From Nemertoderma westbladi (taxonomy: Eukaryota > Xenacoelomorpha > Nemertodermatida > Nemertodermatidae): a DNA stretch of 64,000 nucleotides. A model generated the notes under the pieces. That model was given only the letters and a program-made list of their open reading frames with translations, made no database searches and was not told the DNA's origin. The stretch's first letter is position 1, and every line of letters starts with the position of its first letter. Where the stretch lies: positions 1 through 64,000 of the forward strand of contig JAUCBJ010004498.1 in NCBI GenBank assembly GCA_032718475.1. Direction: 5' to 3'. The translations under genes and the position numbers were made by a program. Positions 23,568-33,570 of this stretch are shown here, piece by piece.

Positions 23568-23975
23568 CTAGTATTGTTCCTTGACAACTAAAAGGCCTAA
23601 CAATCCGATACAAATGATAGGCGGTAGCGGAATCTCGCCGTTTAAGTACATCACCGGAACGGCGCATACCATGAGGAAGATTAACGAGTACACAGCTAGC
23701 AGACGGGTGGAGCGGACAGCCGCTATCATAAGTAAACCAGCAATGAAGTCCCAGACACCGGTGAGCGTCATGAAGAACAGACCGGTAGGACGGTACAGGC
23801 CCAGTAGAGCAGTAGGGAACGCCCATTTGTACGCCTCGAAGGCGGACAGTAGTTGGTAGTAAATGTGGCCGGGTGCCCCGCCCAGCTTCGCTACTCCTAT
23901 CAGCGCGTACATCCCCGCTAACGCGTACCGTAAATACCGCCAATAAGTATTGTTCCTGTTGTATTTAGGTATCAT
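23568..23975 (-). CDS. Small four-TM protein, DoxX/TMEM35-like
   Basis: The 135-residue protein has four hydrophobic helices at about 14-31, 63-87, 91-110 and 116-131. After TM1, Lys30 and the segment Tyr40-x8-Tyr49-Lys50, then Pro54, Leu59-Gly60-x2-Arg62-x2-Gly65 and a short TM2 with Asp76 and Gly80, follow the layout of small DoxX-like proteins such as TMEM35. TMEM35-type proteins act as ER chaperones for ligand-gated channels. That role is family knowledge and is not shown here. The region is markedly more GC-rich than its flanks, as expected for real coding sequence, and the frame runs from ATG to TAG without an intron. The overlapping frame on the same strand (23,554-23,943) is a shadow. 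The family assignment is moderate; an unrelated four-TM protein is possible. Confidence 0.55.
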   Translation of the reverse strand: MIPKYNRNNTYWRYLRYALAGMYALIGVAKLGGAPGHIYYQLLSAFEAYKWAFPTALLGLYRPTGLFFMTLTGVWDFIAGLLMIAAVRSTRLLAVYSLIFLMVCAVPVMYLNGEIPLPPIICIGLLGLLVVKEQY

Positions 23976-24640
23976 TATTGAGGATATATAATATAATTTA
24001 AATATAGGCCTACTACTGTCTGTGTATAATCAATAATATAACAGATTACTATTTTGAATACAAACTCACACTAATTAATTATTCTCTAGGCTATATAATT
24101 AACCCTTTTGCCACATTGGCTCTTACTTTTTTCTGGATCCTGGCACCACCACCAATAATTACTACTAATACTAACTACTAACTACTAATAGTTACAACAA
24201 GATAAAATTGTAGTTACAGTAGTATGGTTTATGGTACCGGTATAATATCATTCTAATTACCTTATTTGTTGTACCGGTAGAATTGAATTTATACATTTCT
24301 TACCATACCACAGGCCTATGCCATACCACATACCAAGGCATTATTTAATACACAGGATAACCTAACCTGCAAACCCCCATTTATTCGCCCAATTATAAGC
24401 TCCCAATGCCTGACACCAACAATGACTTAATGTATTACTACAAACTTATGCTGTTATGTGTACAGTACATGTCAGTGTCAGTACTGGTAGCTAGCGCTAA
24501 CCAGTTCATCAATTTATTTAGTCCAGCAAGCAGGTGTCAAGGGAAAGTGGTTGAAACTTCCTCATTTATCCATTTCTGAACAAAATTATATCAATAATAT
24601 AGGAGCTTTTTGAAGGTCTACACCCGCAGACAGGTTGAAA
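23976..24640. other. Non-coding DNA upstream of the four-TM gene
   Basis: It is AT-rich with short TACTAACTACTAATA strings around 24,160-24,190 and several ACCGGTA motifs. No gene or promoter element can be named. Confidence 0.5.
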
Positions 24641-24692
24641 ATTTTATAAGATTTTCGCGAGCTTCCTGGGCCAATAGGCCCCTTCTTCAGGT
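24640..24692 (-). repeat. Penelope-like element tail with degenerate hammerhead-type core
   Basis: On the minus strand CTGAAGA (24,684-24,690) is followed by GGGCC-TATT-GGCCC, which pairs as a 5-bp stem, and then AGGAAGCTCGC. The order CTGANGA, short stem, GAAA, GCTCG is the conserved tail of many Penelope-like retroelements and corresponds to a minimal hammerhead ribozyme core. Here GAAA is altered to GGAA, so activity is unlikely. No element ORF is nearby. Confidence 0.4.
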
Positions 24693-24761
24693 AGATTGAA
24701 TTATATTAACATAATATAGCTGTATAGGTATAGGTGGTTACACCAGTAGTAAAGCACCAAC

Positions 24762-24810
24762 CATGGCCTACTACTGTATATATATATATATAGTACAGTA
24801 GTAGGCCATG
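24762..24810. repeat. Perfect 17-18-bp hairpin around a TA tract
   Basis: CATGGCCTACTACTGTA is inverted as TACAGTAGTAGGCCATG, with about 14 bp of alternating TA between. GCACCAAC precedes the left arm, and the right arm is followed directly by CACCAAC in the same orientation. This suggests a small palindromic insertion with a flanking direct repeat CACCAAC. Confidence 0.8.
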
Positions 24811-25689
24811 CACCAACAGATAAAATTCAAATTTCCCTCTATTTTACGTTTGATATGATATTGATATTGATTTATTAGTGATAATATAAATATTAAAGTA
24901 CACATATTAAAAACACACATTATACTTCAAATTAAATATAGATGGTATACATATTAAAAACAAGCAATAATCTTCAAATTGAACATGTTGAACATACGGT
25001 AGTACTTGGCCTGTATAGCGTAGTACTAAAGTACAGTATAGATTATAATTAAACACGGTTTAGATATTGAAATTGATATGTACAATTATTGGCGTACCTC
25101 GTTTCCATGTGGGTCCCCGCAAAGCACTTGGTGTGTGACAAAGGTAGGTCTATAAAATGTGGCAGGAAATTAGAATTGTACAGTAAATAAAATAATATGC
25201 AAAAGGGTAGACATGAGTGTTAAACTTAAAATTACAAAATATATAAAATATAGTGGCTGTACTAGGTTAAAATATAATATAAAAAACGGGACTAATACTG
25301 ACTAGTACTATAAAGGCTGTACTAGGTTAAAATAAGATCTACAATACGGGACTAATACTGCTGTGAATAGTGAAAAGATTGGGTAAAAATGTTTGCAGGG
25401 ATGGTTAGTTACATACTGTACCAGGGCGATGTTTACACAACATGGCGATCATTATTGCAACAGGTTTATCAATAATTACACTCAAAGATCGGTGAATGAC
25501 AGGATGGACAGAACATATGCGAAATCAAATTATGAAGCAGAAAATATATGAGATCAAGACATTAGGAAATGATATGGGGAATAATAACAGGGAGGGTCAA
25601 AGTAGCAAACGCGTTTAACAAAAAATACAAAATCAAATTATAAACATAAAAAATATATATATGAGTGCCCAGTTACAGTAAGATACGAG
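24811..25689. other. Non-coding DNA with a 58-bp direct duplication
   Basis: GGCTGTACTAGGTTAAAATA and ACGGGACTAATACTG occur in order twice (about 25,255-25,301 and 25,313-25,363). No gene is supported. Confidence 0.55.
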
Positions 25690-26806
25690 CACTCCGCATG
25701 CGCCATCGAGTGGCTCTCAACAAGGAACTGGAGTCCGCCGATAGGCTTTGGTGGGGATTTATACCGGCTTCTAAACAACTGCCTAACCAATGCTACCAAG
25801 ATGGATTTCATCATGGAGTGTGGAGCTGATCAAATCTGCGCCGGAGTGAAGGCTGGCATTGAGGAGGGGTCTGTTCATGCGATGTCCACATTGTATGAGG
25901 AGTCCACTACAGATACCGAGTGTGTATGCTCTTAGTGGATGCATCCAATACGTTCAACTCCCTGACCCCCTGAGTCGGCCCGTTGCACACTGGAATGCGC
26001 GTTTGTATTGGTACCGTTGTTTATGGTACCTTTATAATACCTACTGTATAATGGTCATGCTGTTCTCTATTTACAGGGATCCAAAATTCCACTATGGAGT
26101 GCAGAGGGGTTCACCCAGGTTGAACCAGCAGAAATCTTGGAGTATGGGTGTGAAACTCTTCCATTTATTCGATCACCGCGTGATATTGCGTCTGTGGAAA
26201 TCTCTACAAATGCCTCCACTAGTCCAAAAGGTGTACCAACCTTGGAAGATGTTCTCTCCGACTCAGTACAGATCCCAATCAGGCAACCTTCCAACAGCAG
26301 TGTTGGTATGTAGATGATGCGTCTTCTGCTGGTCAATTGGAGGCAGCGCAGAGATGGTGGGATTTATTATTATTGTAGAACGCGGTCCACGTATTGGATA
26401 TAAACCAGAGCCAACAAAATGCTTCCTGCCTGGTGTTTAAGCCTGAGTTACTAAACCATGCGTGTGAGGTGTTTTGTGTCGAGTGGAGTGCACAGCTGAT
26501 TCTGACCACCGCTTTCTTTATGGCTCTATAGGCAATGTCTGGAGACAACACGAGTTCGTATCGGAGAAAGTTGTGAATTGGGTAGCAAGTATTGAGCGAA
26601 TGGTGGAATTCGCGAGTGAGTTCCCTCAGACTGCTGAGGGGGACTACCTGCTGCGCGTGTTTGAGTCCGAGGAACAGGATATCACACATATCCGTTGTGT
26701 TTTGGTCGAGAAATATCTCACCGCATTATTTGAAACAACTCTGAGCAATGAGGATAAACTGTTGGCCCTACATCTTCTTCATATTAGTTGCGATGATTAC
26801 CTTTAA
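25690..26806 (+). pseudogene. Reverse-transcriptase pseudogene (YVDD type)
   Basis: This is a decayed polymerase of a retroelement family. In order, the plus strand encodes a CAGVKAGIEEGSVHAM-like block (25,836-25,885), LLVDASNTFNSL (about 25,928-25,965, one frame away), SRPVAHWNARL (25,975-26,005), and the catalytic box WYVDDASSAGQLEAAQRWWD (about 26,309-26,370). Next comes RGPRIGYKPEPTKCFL, then the thumb-like ADSDHRFLYGSIGN and a C-terminal block ending near 26,806. The blocks lie in different frames and are broken by stops, with a probable internal loss between the FPQTA and YLLRVF text (about 26,640). The order and spacing match reverse transcriptases that are abundant in cnidarian and other invertebrate genomes. 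I cannot place the clade from sequence alone. It is not a functional gene. Confidence 0.8.
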
Positions 26807-27239
26807 GACTGCTCTGATATTAAAATCAAAATGAGCCTCTATTTTTCTGTCAATGTAATTTCATTGTACTGTACAGTATATTGGTTATTTGCTGTTAAAT
26901 TAGTAGTAATAAGCCTCTGCTGTATGTACATTGCTTGTATGCAGTATATTATGATCTATACTGTTGGAGTGTTGGTACACCTTGCATTGCGATTAGGTCA
27001 GTAATTATTGATGAAACAGCGTGAAACATTATGCTATGTAAGGCGGAGAGTGTAATTTCTATCAAATATTATTTCACAGAAATCGTGTCATACCGGTACC
27101 TTTCATACAATCATTAGTTAAATTTTTACTGGAACTATCAGGTTTATGTTAGTTATTATAAATATAGATAAATATTATTCCACAAAATTTGGGTAAACGA
27201 TTTATAACAGCTACTGTACTTTTCAGGAATAAACATTGA
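26807..27239. other. Non-coding AT-rich DNA
   Basis: Nothing recognisable was seen apart from TACTGTACAGTATA palindromes. Confidence 0.5.
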
Positions 27240-27240
27240 A

Positions 27241-27404
27241 CTTTAGTCCTACTTACTTATATAACTTTAGTCCTACTTACTTATATAACTTTAGTCCTAC
27301 TTACTTATATAACTTTAGTCCTACTTACTTATATAACTTTAGTCCTACTTACTTATATAACTTTAGTCCTACTTACTTATATAACTTTAGTCCTACTTAC
27401 TTAT
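27241..27404. repeat. 24-bp minisatellite, 7 copies
   Basis: Seven almost identical units beginning CTTTAGTCCTACTTACTTAT start at 27,241 and then every 24 bp. The last unit is slightly altered. The array is non-coding. Confidence 0.95.
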
Positions 27405-27673
27405 AACATATTATTATTATTACATACATATACATACGTATATACATGTCATCATATACATATTATTACATGAAATACAAAGCTTTATTTCCATCCCCAT
27501 ATGATGTAAAATTAACCTCTCATTGCAGGGTCAACCGGAAAAACAACTTTTTCCATTTACTGTACAGTTAAATTATTATAATTTAATAAAGGTAGTAAAA
27601 GTAATGGAACTGTGGTCAAAGATAATGCAGAGCTAACCTAGCCAATCTAGCTGTGAAGTGAGTGGAACTGGAC

Positions 27674-27802
27674 TTACTTCGATTTTGCCACTTTTTTATG
27701 CTTCGCTTTGCTATCATTGTCGTCGACTTTGGGTTTATTTCGGAGATATTGATCTATCATACTGTCCTTATACCTCTGTCCTCCAGCAGAAGCTGCCGCC
27801 GC
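27674..27802 (-). CDS. Candidate terminal coding exon of an unidentified gene
   Basis: On the minus strand a splice acceptor (TTCTCATTGCAG) precedes 42 open codons and a TAA stop. The peptide starts with an Ala-rich stretch and continues GGQRYKDSMIDQYL. It ends in a Lys-rich, charged tail terminating AKSK. The frame begins in phase 0. Codon composition is more balanced than in the flanks, and the charged C-terminus looks like real protein. No other exon of the gene is visible upstream (28-29 kb) and I do not recognise the product. The plus strand also shows a donor-like GAGAAGGTAAG at 27,811, but no good plus-strand reading frame. Confidence 0.45.
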   Translation of the reverse strand, partial: AAAASAGGQRYKDSMIDQYLRNKPKVDDNDSKAKHKKVAKSK

Positions 27803-28750
27803 CTGCAATGAGAAGGTAAGATTAATTAACGCGAAATTAAATCACAACCGTAATTGATTTACTTTACTTAATAAATAAAATAAGGTTAAATAACCTAATT
27901 TGAACTTTTATATTAACTTGAAGAATTGGATATAAAATTGGAACCTTAAAAACAAACCAATATGCCGCTTAAACGAGGCATAGGCATTATTGCCAACCCC
28001 CCCCCCCCCCCCCCCACGCACCCCCGCCTACCAAGTTCCACAGTTCACATATGTTGTGTAAATTCATAAGTACTGACATATTAATTATTTACAAATTAAT
28101 TGAGATTCTTAGTTGATAAATGAATCAATTACAAATTGATTCATCTCAAACAACTTTGAAAAAAAAAATTTGAAAACTCAATAAAAAAGGTCAAAATTAT
28201 GAATATTACAAGATACAATATTAAGTATTTAATTTATTTACTAAGAAATGCGAATTTCAAGTAGTTATATGATATTAGACATCCACGACTTTAAAGAGAT
28301 TGTGATATTAATATGAAAACAATAAAATAGGACATGTTGGTGGGGCGTCGCGCAGTACGCGAACATGAGCATTCAAATATAAGAAAAGGGCACACCATTT
28401 AGCTAAAGGTTTATTTATAGGGATTTTCTCTTATAATTCATTTCGACTTCGAGAGTCAGCTTGAGTTCCAAATTGTTTGCTTGGTTGTCTTGTTGTCGGT
28501 TATATTTTGACAGACAGACTGACAGGCATACAGACAGAAACGACGAGGCCAGATTTGAATTCTGACATCAGAAACAAAGTCACGGTCCAAGAAAACCCAT
28601 ATAGGAAAGTTTTTAACCATAACCATATACTGTATTATGTAGATGGAATATAAAATATTGAAAGCCAGTACACCCCCCCCCCCCCCCCCCCCCACACACA
28701 CACCCTAAATGCTGCAGCATAGCCCAATCCCGTCTTACATCCTTGACTGG
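27803..28750. other. Non-coding DNA with two poly-C runs
   Basis: There are runs of about 18 C at 27,998-28,015 and about 21 C at 28,672-28,692. The first half would be intron if the exon call at 27.7 kb is right. No gene is supported. Confidence 0.5.
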
Positions 28751-28751
28751 T

Positions 28752-29335
28752 CGATATATCTGGCGATCTGCCTTGCCACGGCATGACTGGTCCTCTCTGT
28801 TGCAACAGCCAAGTGTGAGATCCAGCTTCACACTACAGCTGAGCAACAGGTATGAGGCTCTTGCCTCTGAGGCGGCAGATCACTGTGAGGGCTATACTGC
28901 CTTCACAGAAGCAGTTAAGTTAACAGCTGCAGAAACAGTTCCTGTATACCCTCGGAACAGGAAAAAGGCCCCCTGGACTGACCACAGAATTCGGAAGAGC
29001 CTAAATAACCTCTCTAACGCGCAGAATGAGTACCGACTCGGGCACACGAGGACAGCCCAGGATGCAGTTAAGGCTACGGCTACATCTAGGTACCTTAACA
29101 GGCAGTACCTGTAGGAGCATATCAATAGGCAGGTTGATGCTAGTAGCAATGCTGATGATAGCAGACAATCAGCCCAGGCATTGCAATCAATAAACCTGCT
29201 CACTGGTAGGAAAAGTCAACCAACCACCAAAGTTAAGGCTGAATCTCCAGCTGAATGCATCAAAGGTTGGAAGTACCACTTTGAGAACTACTACTACTAG
29301 GATCGGCATGCTGCATTGCAGCTGCATTTTTAAGA
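28752..29335 (+). pseudogene. LINE fragment: linker between endonuclease and RT domains
   Basis: The plus strand encodes RHDWSSLLQQPSVRSSFTL followed by a NRYEAL block, an ALASEAADHCEGYTAF block and RNRKKAPWTDHRI. Past a stop at 29,112, it continues in frame with QALQSINLLTGRKSQP and GWKYHFENYY, then further stops. This order is typical of the region upstream of the reverse transcriptase in non-LTR retrotransposons of the RTE/CR1-like groups. It abuts, in the opposite orientation, the RT copy that begins at about 29,331. It is non-functional. Confidence 0.75.
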
Positions 29336-30830
29336 ATGCTGTGCCGGCTTGTCGACAAAATTGCGCCACCACAACTTCCTATCACCCATGACATTTGCTA
29401 GATCATCCGCATCTTCAAAGCCAGTATCCTTTAAGATGCGTCTCAAGAAAGTCATGGGCTGTCCACCATGCTTATTCACTTCATGAGGCTGCCAAAGTAC
29501 AAGATTATGCACTGGCTGGTCCTCACGGCGAAAGCAATGTCCTGCAAAGCGGAGGCGATTTTGTTCTAGTGTCAAGCTTGGGGGAACCAATGAGACACCT
29601 CCAATGTTATATAGTGTCTGGTTGGAGATGTGTGCATTGTACTTGACACAATGAACCCGGCGTAGCATTCTTGTGAATGTGCCATCCAGAGATTTGGTGT
29701 CCTCAGCAGTTAGAGCCCAAAATGGACTCCCATAGAGGAGTACTGGAACTACTGCTGCTCTAAATAATCGGACCTTAAGTATCCGATTAATTCTCGGTGA
29801 CTTCCAAATCCTGGAGAGAATATTCAAGGGTGCCCATGCCTTTCCCTTACGTATTCGAAGGACCTCACCTGACTTCCGGATCCATGATCCCAGGTAACAG
29901 AAATCGTCCACATGCTCAAGCATACCATCCATTGAACATATGCTCATCCGATCAGAGACTTGCTGAGGACTTTTAAAGTTAACTGTGAAAATTTTGGTCT
30001 TTCTGGAGTTAATAAAAAGACCAACACTAGAAGCAGCATGTTCTAATGAGCTGAGGAGCCGTTGGGCTCCCTCTAGTGATTCTGAGAGTACTCCTAAGTC
30101 ATCAGCAAAGTCTAGATCAGTTAGGTACTTGGCAGGATTTCCTTGACTTCTGGATCCAGTAGGTGGAGTTATCATCACCCCATCATCATTATGATGATCT
30201 AAGGGCATGCGTAGAACATAGTCAACCACAATTATGAACAAGAATGGTGCAAGTGTGTCTCCCTGGAGGACGCCCCATAACACTTCAAATGGTTCTGTGT
30301 CACCGTCAACAGTAGACACAATAATGTTGTCGAACCATCATATACTGATCTGATTGCTGCAATAATTTCATCAGGAATCCCATATAATGAAAGTATGCTG
30401 AACATACGTGAGCAAGAGACTGAATCAAAGGACTTAAAGAAGTCAACAAAGATAACAGCCAGATGCCTGTCTTTCTTTTTGATAACTCTTCAATTATCCT
30501 TCTAAGTGCCAAAATGGGCTCCATGGTCCTACGACCTTTACGGAACCCATTCTGATTTCCACGGAGCAGTTTCTCAATGGGATCCCTGATGCGATTTAAT
30601 AGAATTCTATTGTATAGCTTTGCAGCAATAGAGATCAATGAGATTCCCCGAAAAGAACCATAGAGTGTTAGGTTGCCCTTCTTGGGAACTGGCACCAACT
30701 TATTTGTTTTCATTTCTTGTGGGACTCTTGTTGTTCGGTACATGTATGCTATGATGGGATAGATAAGCTTTAAACACTCAGGTATTTTAAAGACCTCAGG
30801 GGGAACACCATCTACTCCACTGGCCAGTGT
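29331..30830 (-). mobile_element. 5'-truncated non-LTR retrotransposon, RT domain, copy 1
   Basis: Reading from 30,830 down, the minus strand encodes SGVDGVPPEVFKIPE, the YRTTRVPQEMK block, VPVPKKGN, the FRGISL block (RT block 2) and NGFRKGRRTMEPI. There is a frame break near 30,310-30,480. An unbroken 329-codon stretch follows, with GVLQGDTLAPFLF, the catalytic box DFADDLG (near 30,100), CYLGSWIRKSGEV, LLYGSPFWALTAED and a C-terminal block ending near 29,331. The endonuclease half is missing. It is fairly recent, because most of the frame is intact, but the frameshift makes it defective. Clade RTE-like is inferred from motif order only. Confidence 0.85.
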
Positions 30831-31880
30831 CCTTTAAGATGCGTCTCAAGAAAGTCATGGGCTGTCCACCATGTTTATTCGCTCCATGAGGAGCCAAAAT
30901 ACCGCATTACACACTGGCTGGTCCCCACAGTGAAAGCAATGTCCTGCAAAGCGGAGGCGGTTCCGTTCAAGTGTCAAGCTAGGGGAGATTAATGGAAGAC
31001 CTCCAATGTTGTATAGAGTCTGATTGGAGATGTGTTCATTGTACTTGACACAATGAACCCGACGCAGCATTCTTGTTAAAGTGCCATCCGGAGATTTGGT
31101 ATCCTCTGCAGTTAGAGCCCAGCATGGACTCCCATATAAGAGTACTGGTACTACTGCTGTCATAAATAATCGAATATTAATGTTCCGTTTAATTCTATGG
31201 GACTTCCAAATTCTGGACAGACTATTTAACGCTGCCCATGCCTTTCCCTTACGTATCCGAAGGTCTTCACCAGACTTTCTGATCCATGATCACAAGTAGC
31301 CGAAGTCATCCACGTGCTCAAGCAAGCCATCCTTAGAGCTTATGCCCTTACGATCAGACATTTCTCGGGGGCTGTCTAGGTTGACTGTCATGATTTTGAT
31401 TTTCTTGGAATTTACAAAAAGACCAACACTAGAAGCAACCTGTTCCAATGAGCAGAGGAGAATTTGGATTCCCTCTAGAGATTCTGACAGTACCCTTAAG
31501 TTATCAGTAAAGTATAGATCAGTAAGGTACTTTGAGGGATTTCCTCTACTTCTTGTGCCAGTGTTACCATCACCCCATCTTTATTAAGATGGTCTAAGAA
31601 CATGCGTAGAACATAGTCAACCACAATTATTATTAAAGTGTGTCTCCCTGGAGGACGCCCGATAACACTTCAAATGGTTCTGTGTCACCATCAACAGTAG
31701 ACACAAATGTGGCGGAACCTTCGTACAGTGATCGGATAGCTGTAATACCTTCCTCAGGAATCCCATATTCTGCCAGTACGCTGAACATACGTGGTTGGGA
31801 GACTGAGTCGAAGGCTTTAAAGAAGTCAACAAGGATAATAATAGCCATAAGAAAGCTAATGAATTGAGAAGGCATCAATT
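30831..31880 (-). pseudogene. Non-LTR retrotransposon RT, copy 2
   Basis: This is the same family as the 29.3-30.8 kb copy. ILVDFFKAFDSVSQ (near 31,830), GVLQGDTL (near 31,640), the thumb segment LLYGSPCWALTAED and ISNQTLYNIGGLP are recognisable on the minus strand. Several stops and frame breaks are present, and its 3' end (GCATCTTAAAGGACAC on the minus strand) joins the 5' end of copy 1 at about 30,828 with shared CCAGT. It ends about 35 bp from the P450 duplication arm. Confidence 0.8.
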
Positions 31881-32085
31881 AAAAAAACAATTCAAGCAAA
31901 TTAAAGAAACTCAATTCTAACTAATTATAATGGTCAAAATTATGGAAGTTCCATTAAAAGATTTATATTTATCTTCAAATGCATCAATCAATGCTCTTAA
32001 GAATTTTAGCAAAATCAAGTTCCAAATCATTGAACCAATACTAGAATGCCATTTTCCACAAAGTAAAACGATTCTAATCAACAGG

Positions 32086-33570
32086 CTACAGTCGTGATAC
32101 GGCATTAATGTTGTACTGTTTAGGAAGGAAAGTAAATCCAGGTTGTATGTCAGTTAAGCTTGGTAAACCGTCATCCGTAGCAATCCAACTGAACCGATGT
32201 AACAGATGACTCGCCATTATCCTTAACTCCATCTTCGCGAGTTTCTCTCCCAAACAAATTCGAGGCCCTATTCCAAAAGGAATAAATTCCGGTTTGATTA
32301 TTAAACTGTTTCCGTCATCAGACAGGAAATGTTCCGGGTAAAATTCGTCTGGTTTTTTCCAGGCTTGTGGGTCTCTCATTGTCGCCCAGATGTTGGCGAA
32401 AATCATGACATCCTGAGGAATGGTGTATCCACGGAACTCTTCGTCCTTATGGCAACAATGTCCAACACTTTGGGGTACAACTGACGCAAAACGCAAGGTC
32501 TCAAACAAACATGCATCCAGATAGGGTATCTTAATAACATCATTTAATTTTGGCATCCGGTCCCTTCCAACAGCTTCATCTAGAAGTCGTTGACATTTCT
32601 TCTGTATGACGGGATAAGTAGCCATTATCAATATAAACCAATAAAGACTAGAGGCAGTCGTTTCTGTTCCAGCCATGAAGAGATCTCTAACGTTCATAAC
32701 AAGATTGGAATCATCAAAATATTTGGCATTTGAATCCTTCGCCTCCAAAAGGTTGTGTTCTTTCATAATGTGTGCATCAATGAAATCTCTTGGAGACTCC
32801 TCAAAATCAATTGTTTCTTTGTGATCATTTATAATGGCCTTTAGTTTTGCCTCCAATTGTCTCATGCACCGTAATATTGTTGAGTAGTAGCTATTTGGAA
32901 ACTTTTTGGCAATTCTACGTGGAACCAAAGCTCCTATGCCAGGTGACACGTTTCTAACCACTGAGGAAACACGGTTTAAAAGGTCCTCAAAGTCCTCATC
33001 ATTGTATTTGAATCGGTCCAGAAACACAATTGAACAAATTACATTGGAAACTGCCTTCGTAAAAAAAGAGAAAGTATCAAATTTACCATGGGTAGGTATC
33101 GCTTCACAGAGCATCTCAGCTTCACAAAAAACTCTTTCCTCGAAACTTTTGCTTCCCAGACCCAATTCTCGGAGAATAGAGTGCGTAAACTTCCGTTGCT
33201 GGGTCCAATGCGCACCGCTACTCTGTAGAACTCCTCCTACTGCCAGACTTGAGATCCGCTGTCGGTTTGAGAACTTGTGTTTGTTGTCAACGAAAGCCTC
33301 TGTAATACATGACAACGTGTTCAAGATAATAAGAGATACATGTCCGACCCGGACACGTATAATATCAGAGTTGATCTCTTCCGACCATTTTTTGAACTGA
33401 TAAACCATTCCTCGTTTCCTCATCGACAATGCGTTGCCTAGCAGAGGGATTCCTGGAGGCGAAGGGGGCAACTTTCCTACATGTTTCCATGTTGACCAGA
33501 TGTAAATCACTATGGTTACAAAACAAAACAATGCAATAGCGTAGGGATCAAACATTATACAGATCATCAA
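32086..33570 (-). CDS. Cytochrome P450, CYP2 clan (copy A)
   Basis: The 494-residue protein is a microsomal heme-thiolate monooxygenase. An N-terminal hydrophobic anchor (about 10-27) is followed by the proline hinge PPSPPG (35-40), the C-helix Trp122-x3-Arg126, the I-helix oxygen-activation motif AGTETT (300-305), the K-helix ExxR (Glu357-Thr-Leu-Arg360), PDEFYPEHF (407-415) and the heme loop FGIGPRICLGE with ligand Cys439. Length and all motifs are intact, so it is probably functional. Substrate cannot be told; CYP2-clan enzymes act on xenobiotics, fatty acids or steroids. There are no introns. The ATG at 33,570 gives MMICIMFDPY. Because the paralog at 40 kb starts with MFDCY, the third Met, at residue 6, may be the true start. 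It differs from its partner at 35,032 by 17 residues and is divergently oriented to it. Confidence 0.92.
   Translation of the reverse strand: MMICIMFDPYAIALFCFVTIVIYIWSTWKHVGKLPPSPPGIPLLGNALSMRKRGMVYQFKKWSEEINSDIIRVRVGHVSLIILNTLSCITEAFVDNKHKFSNRQRISSLAVGGVLQSSGAHWTQQRKFTHSILRELGLGSKSFEERVFCEAEMLCEAIPTHGKFDTFSFFTKAVSNVICSIVFLDRFKYNDEDFEDLLNRVSSVVRNVSPGIGALVPRRIAKKFPNSYYSTILRCMRQLEAKLKAIINDHKETIDFEESPRDFIDAHIMKEHNLLEAKDSNAKYFDDSNLVMNVRDLFMAGTETTASSLYWFILIMATYPVIQKKCQRLLDEAVGRDRMPKLNDVIKIPYLDACLFETLRFASVVPQSVGHCCHKDEEFRGYTIPQDVMIFANIWATMRDPQAWKKPDEFYPEHFLSDDGNSLIIKPEFIPFGIGPRICLGEKLAKMELRIMASHLLHRFSWIATDDGLPSLTDIQPGFTFLPKQYNINAVSRL

Noticed and set aside
23554-23943. 129-codon minus-strand frame overlapping the four-TM gene
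   Set aside because: It is the out-of-frame shadow of the 135-codon gene, which has a coherent membrane topology.
32906-33400. 164-codon frame antisense to P450 copy A, and its counterpart at 35,202-35,696
   Set aside because: They are antisense shadows of the P450 coding regions, present in both copies because the genes are duplicated.
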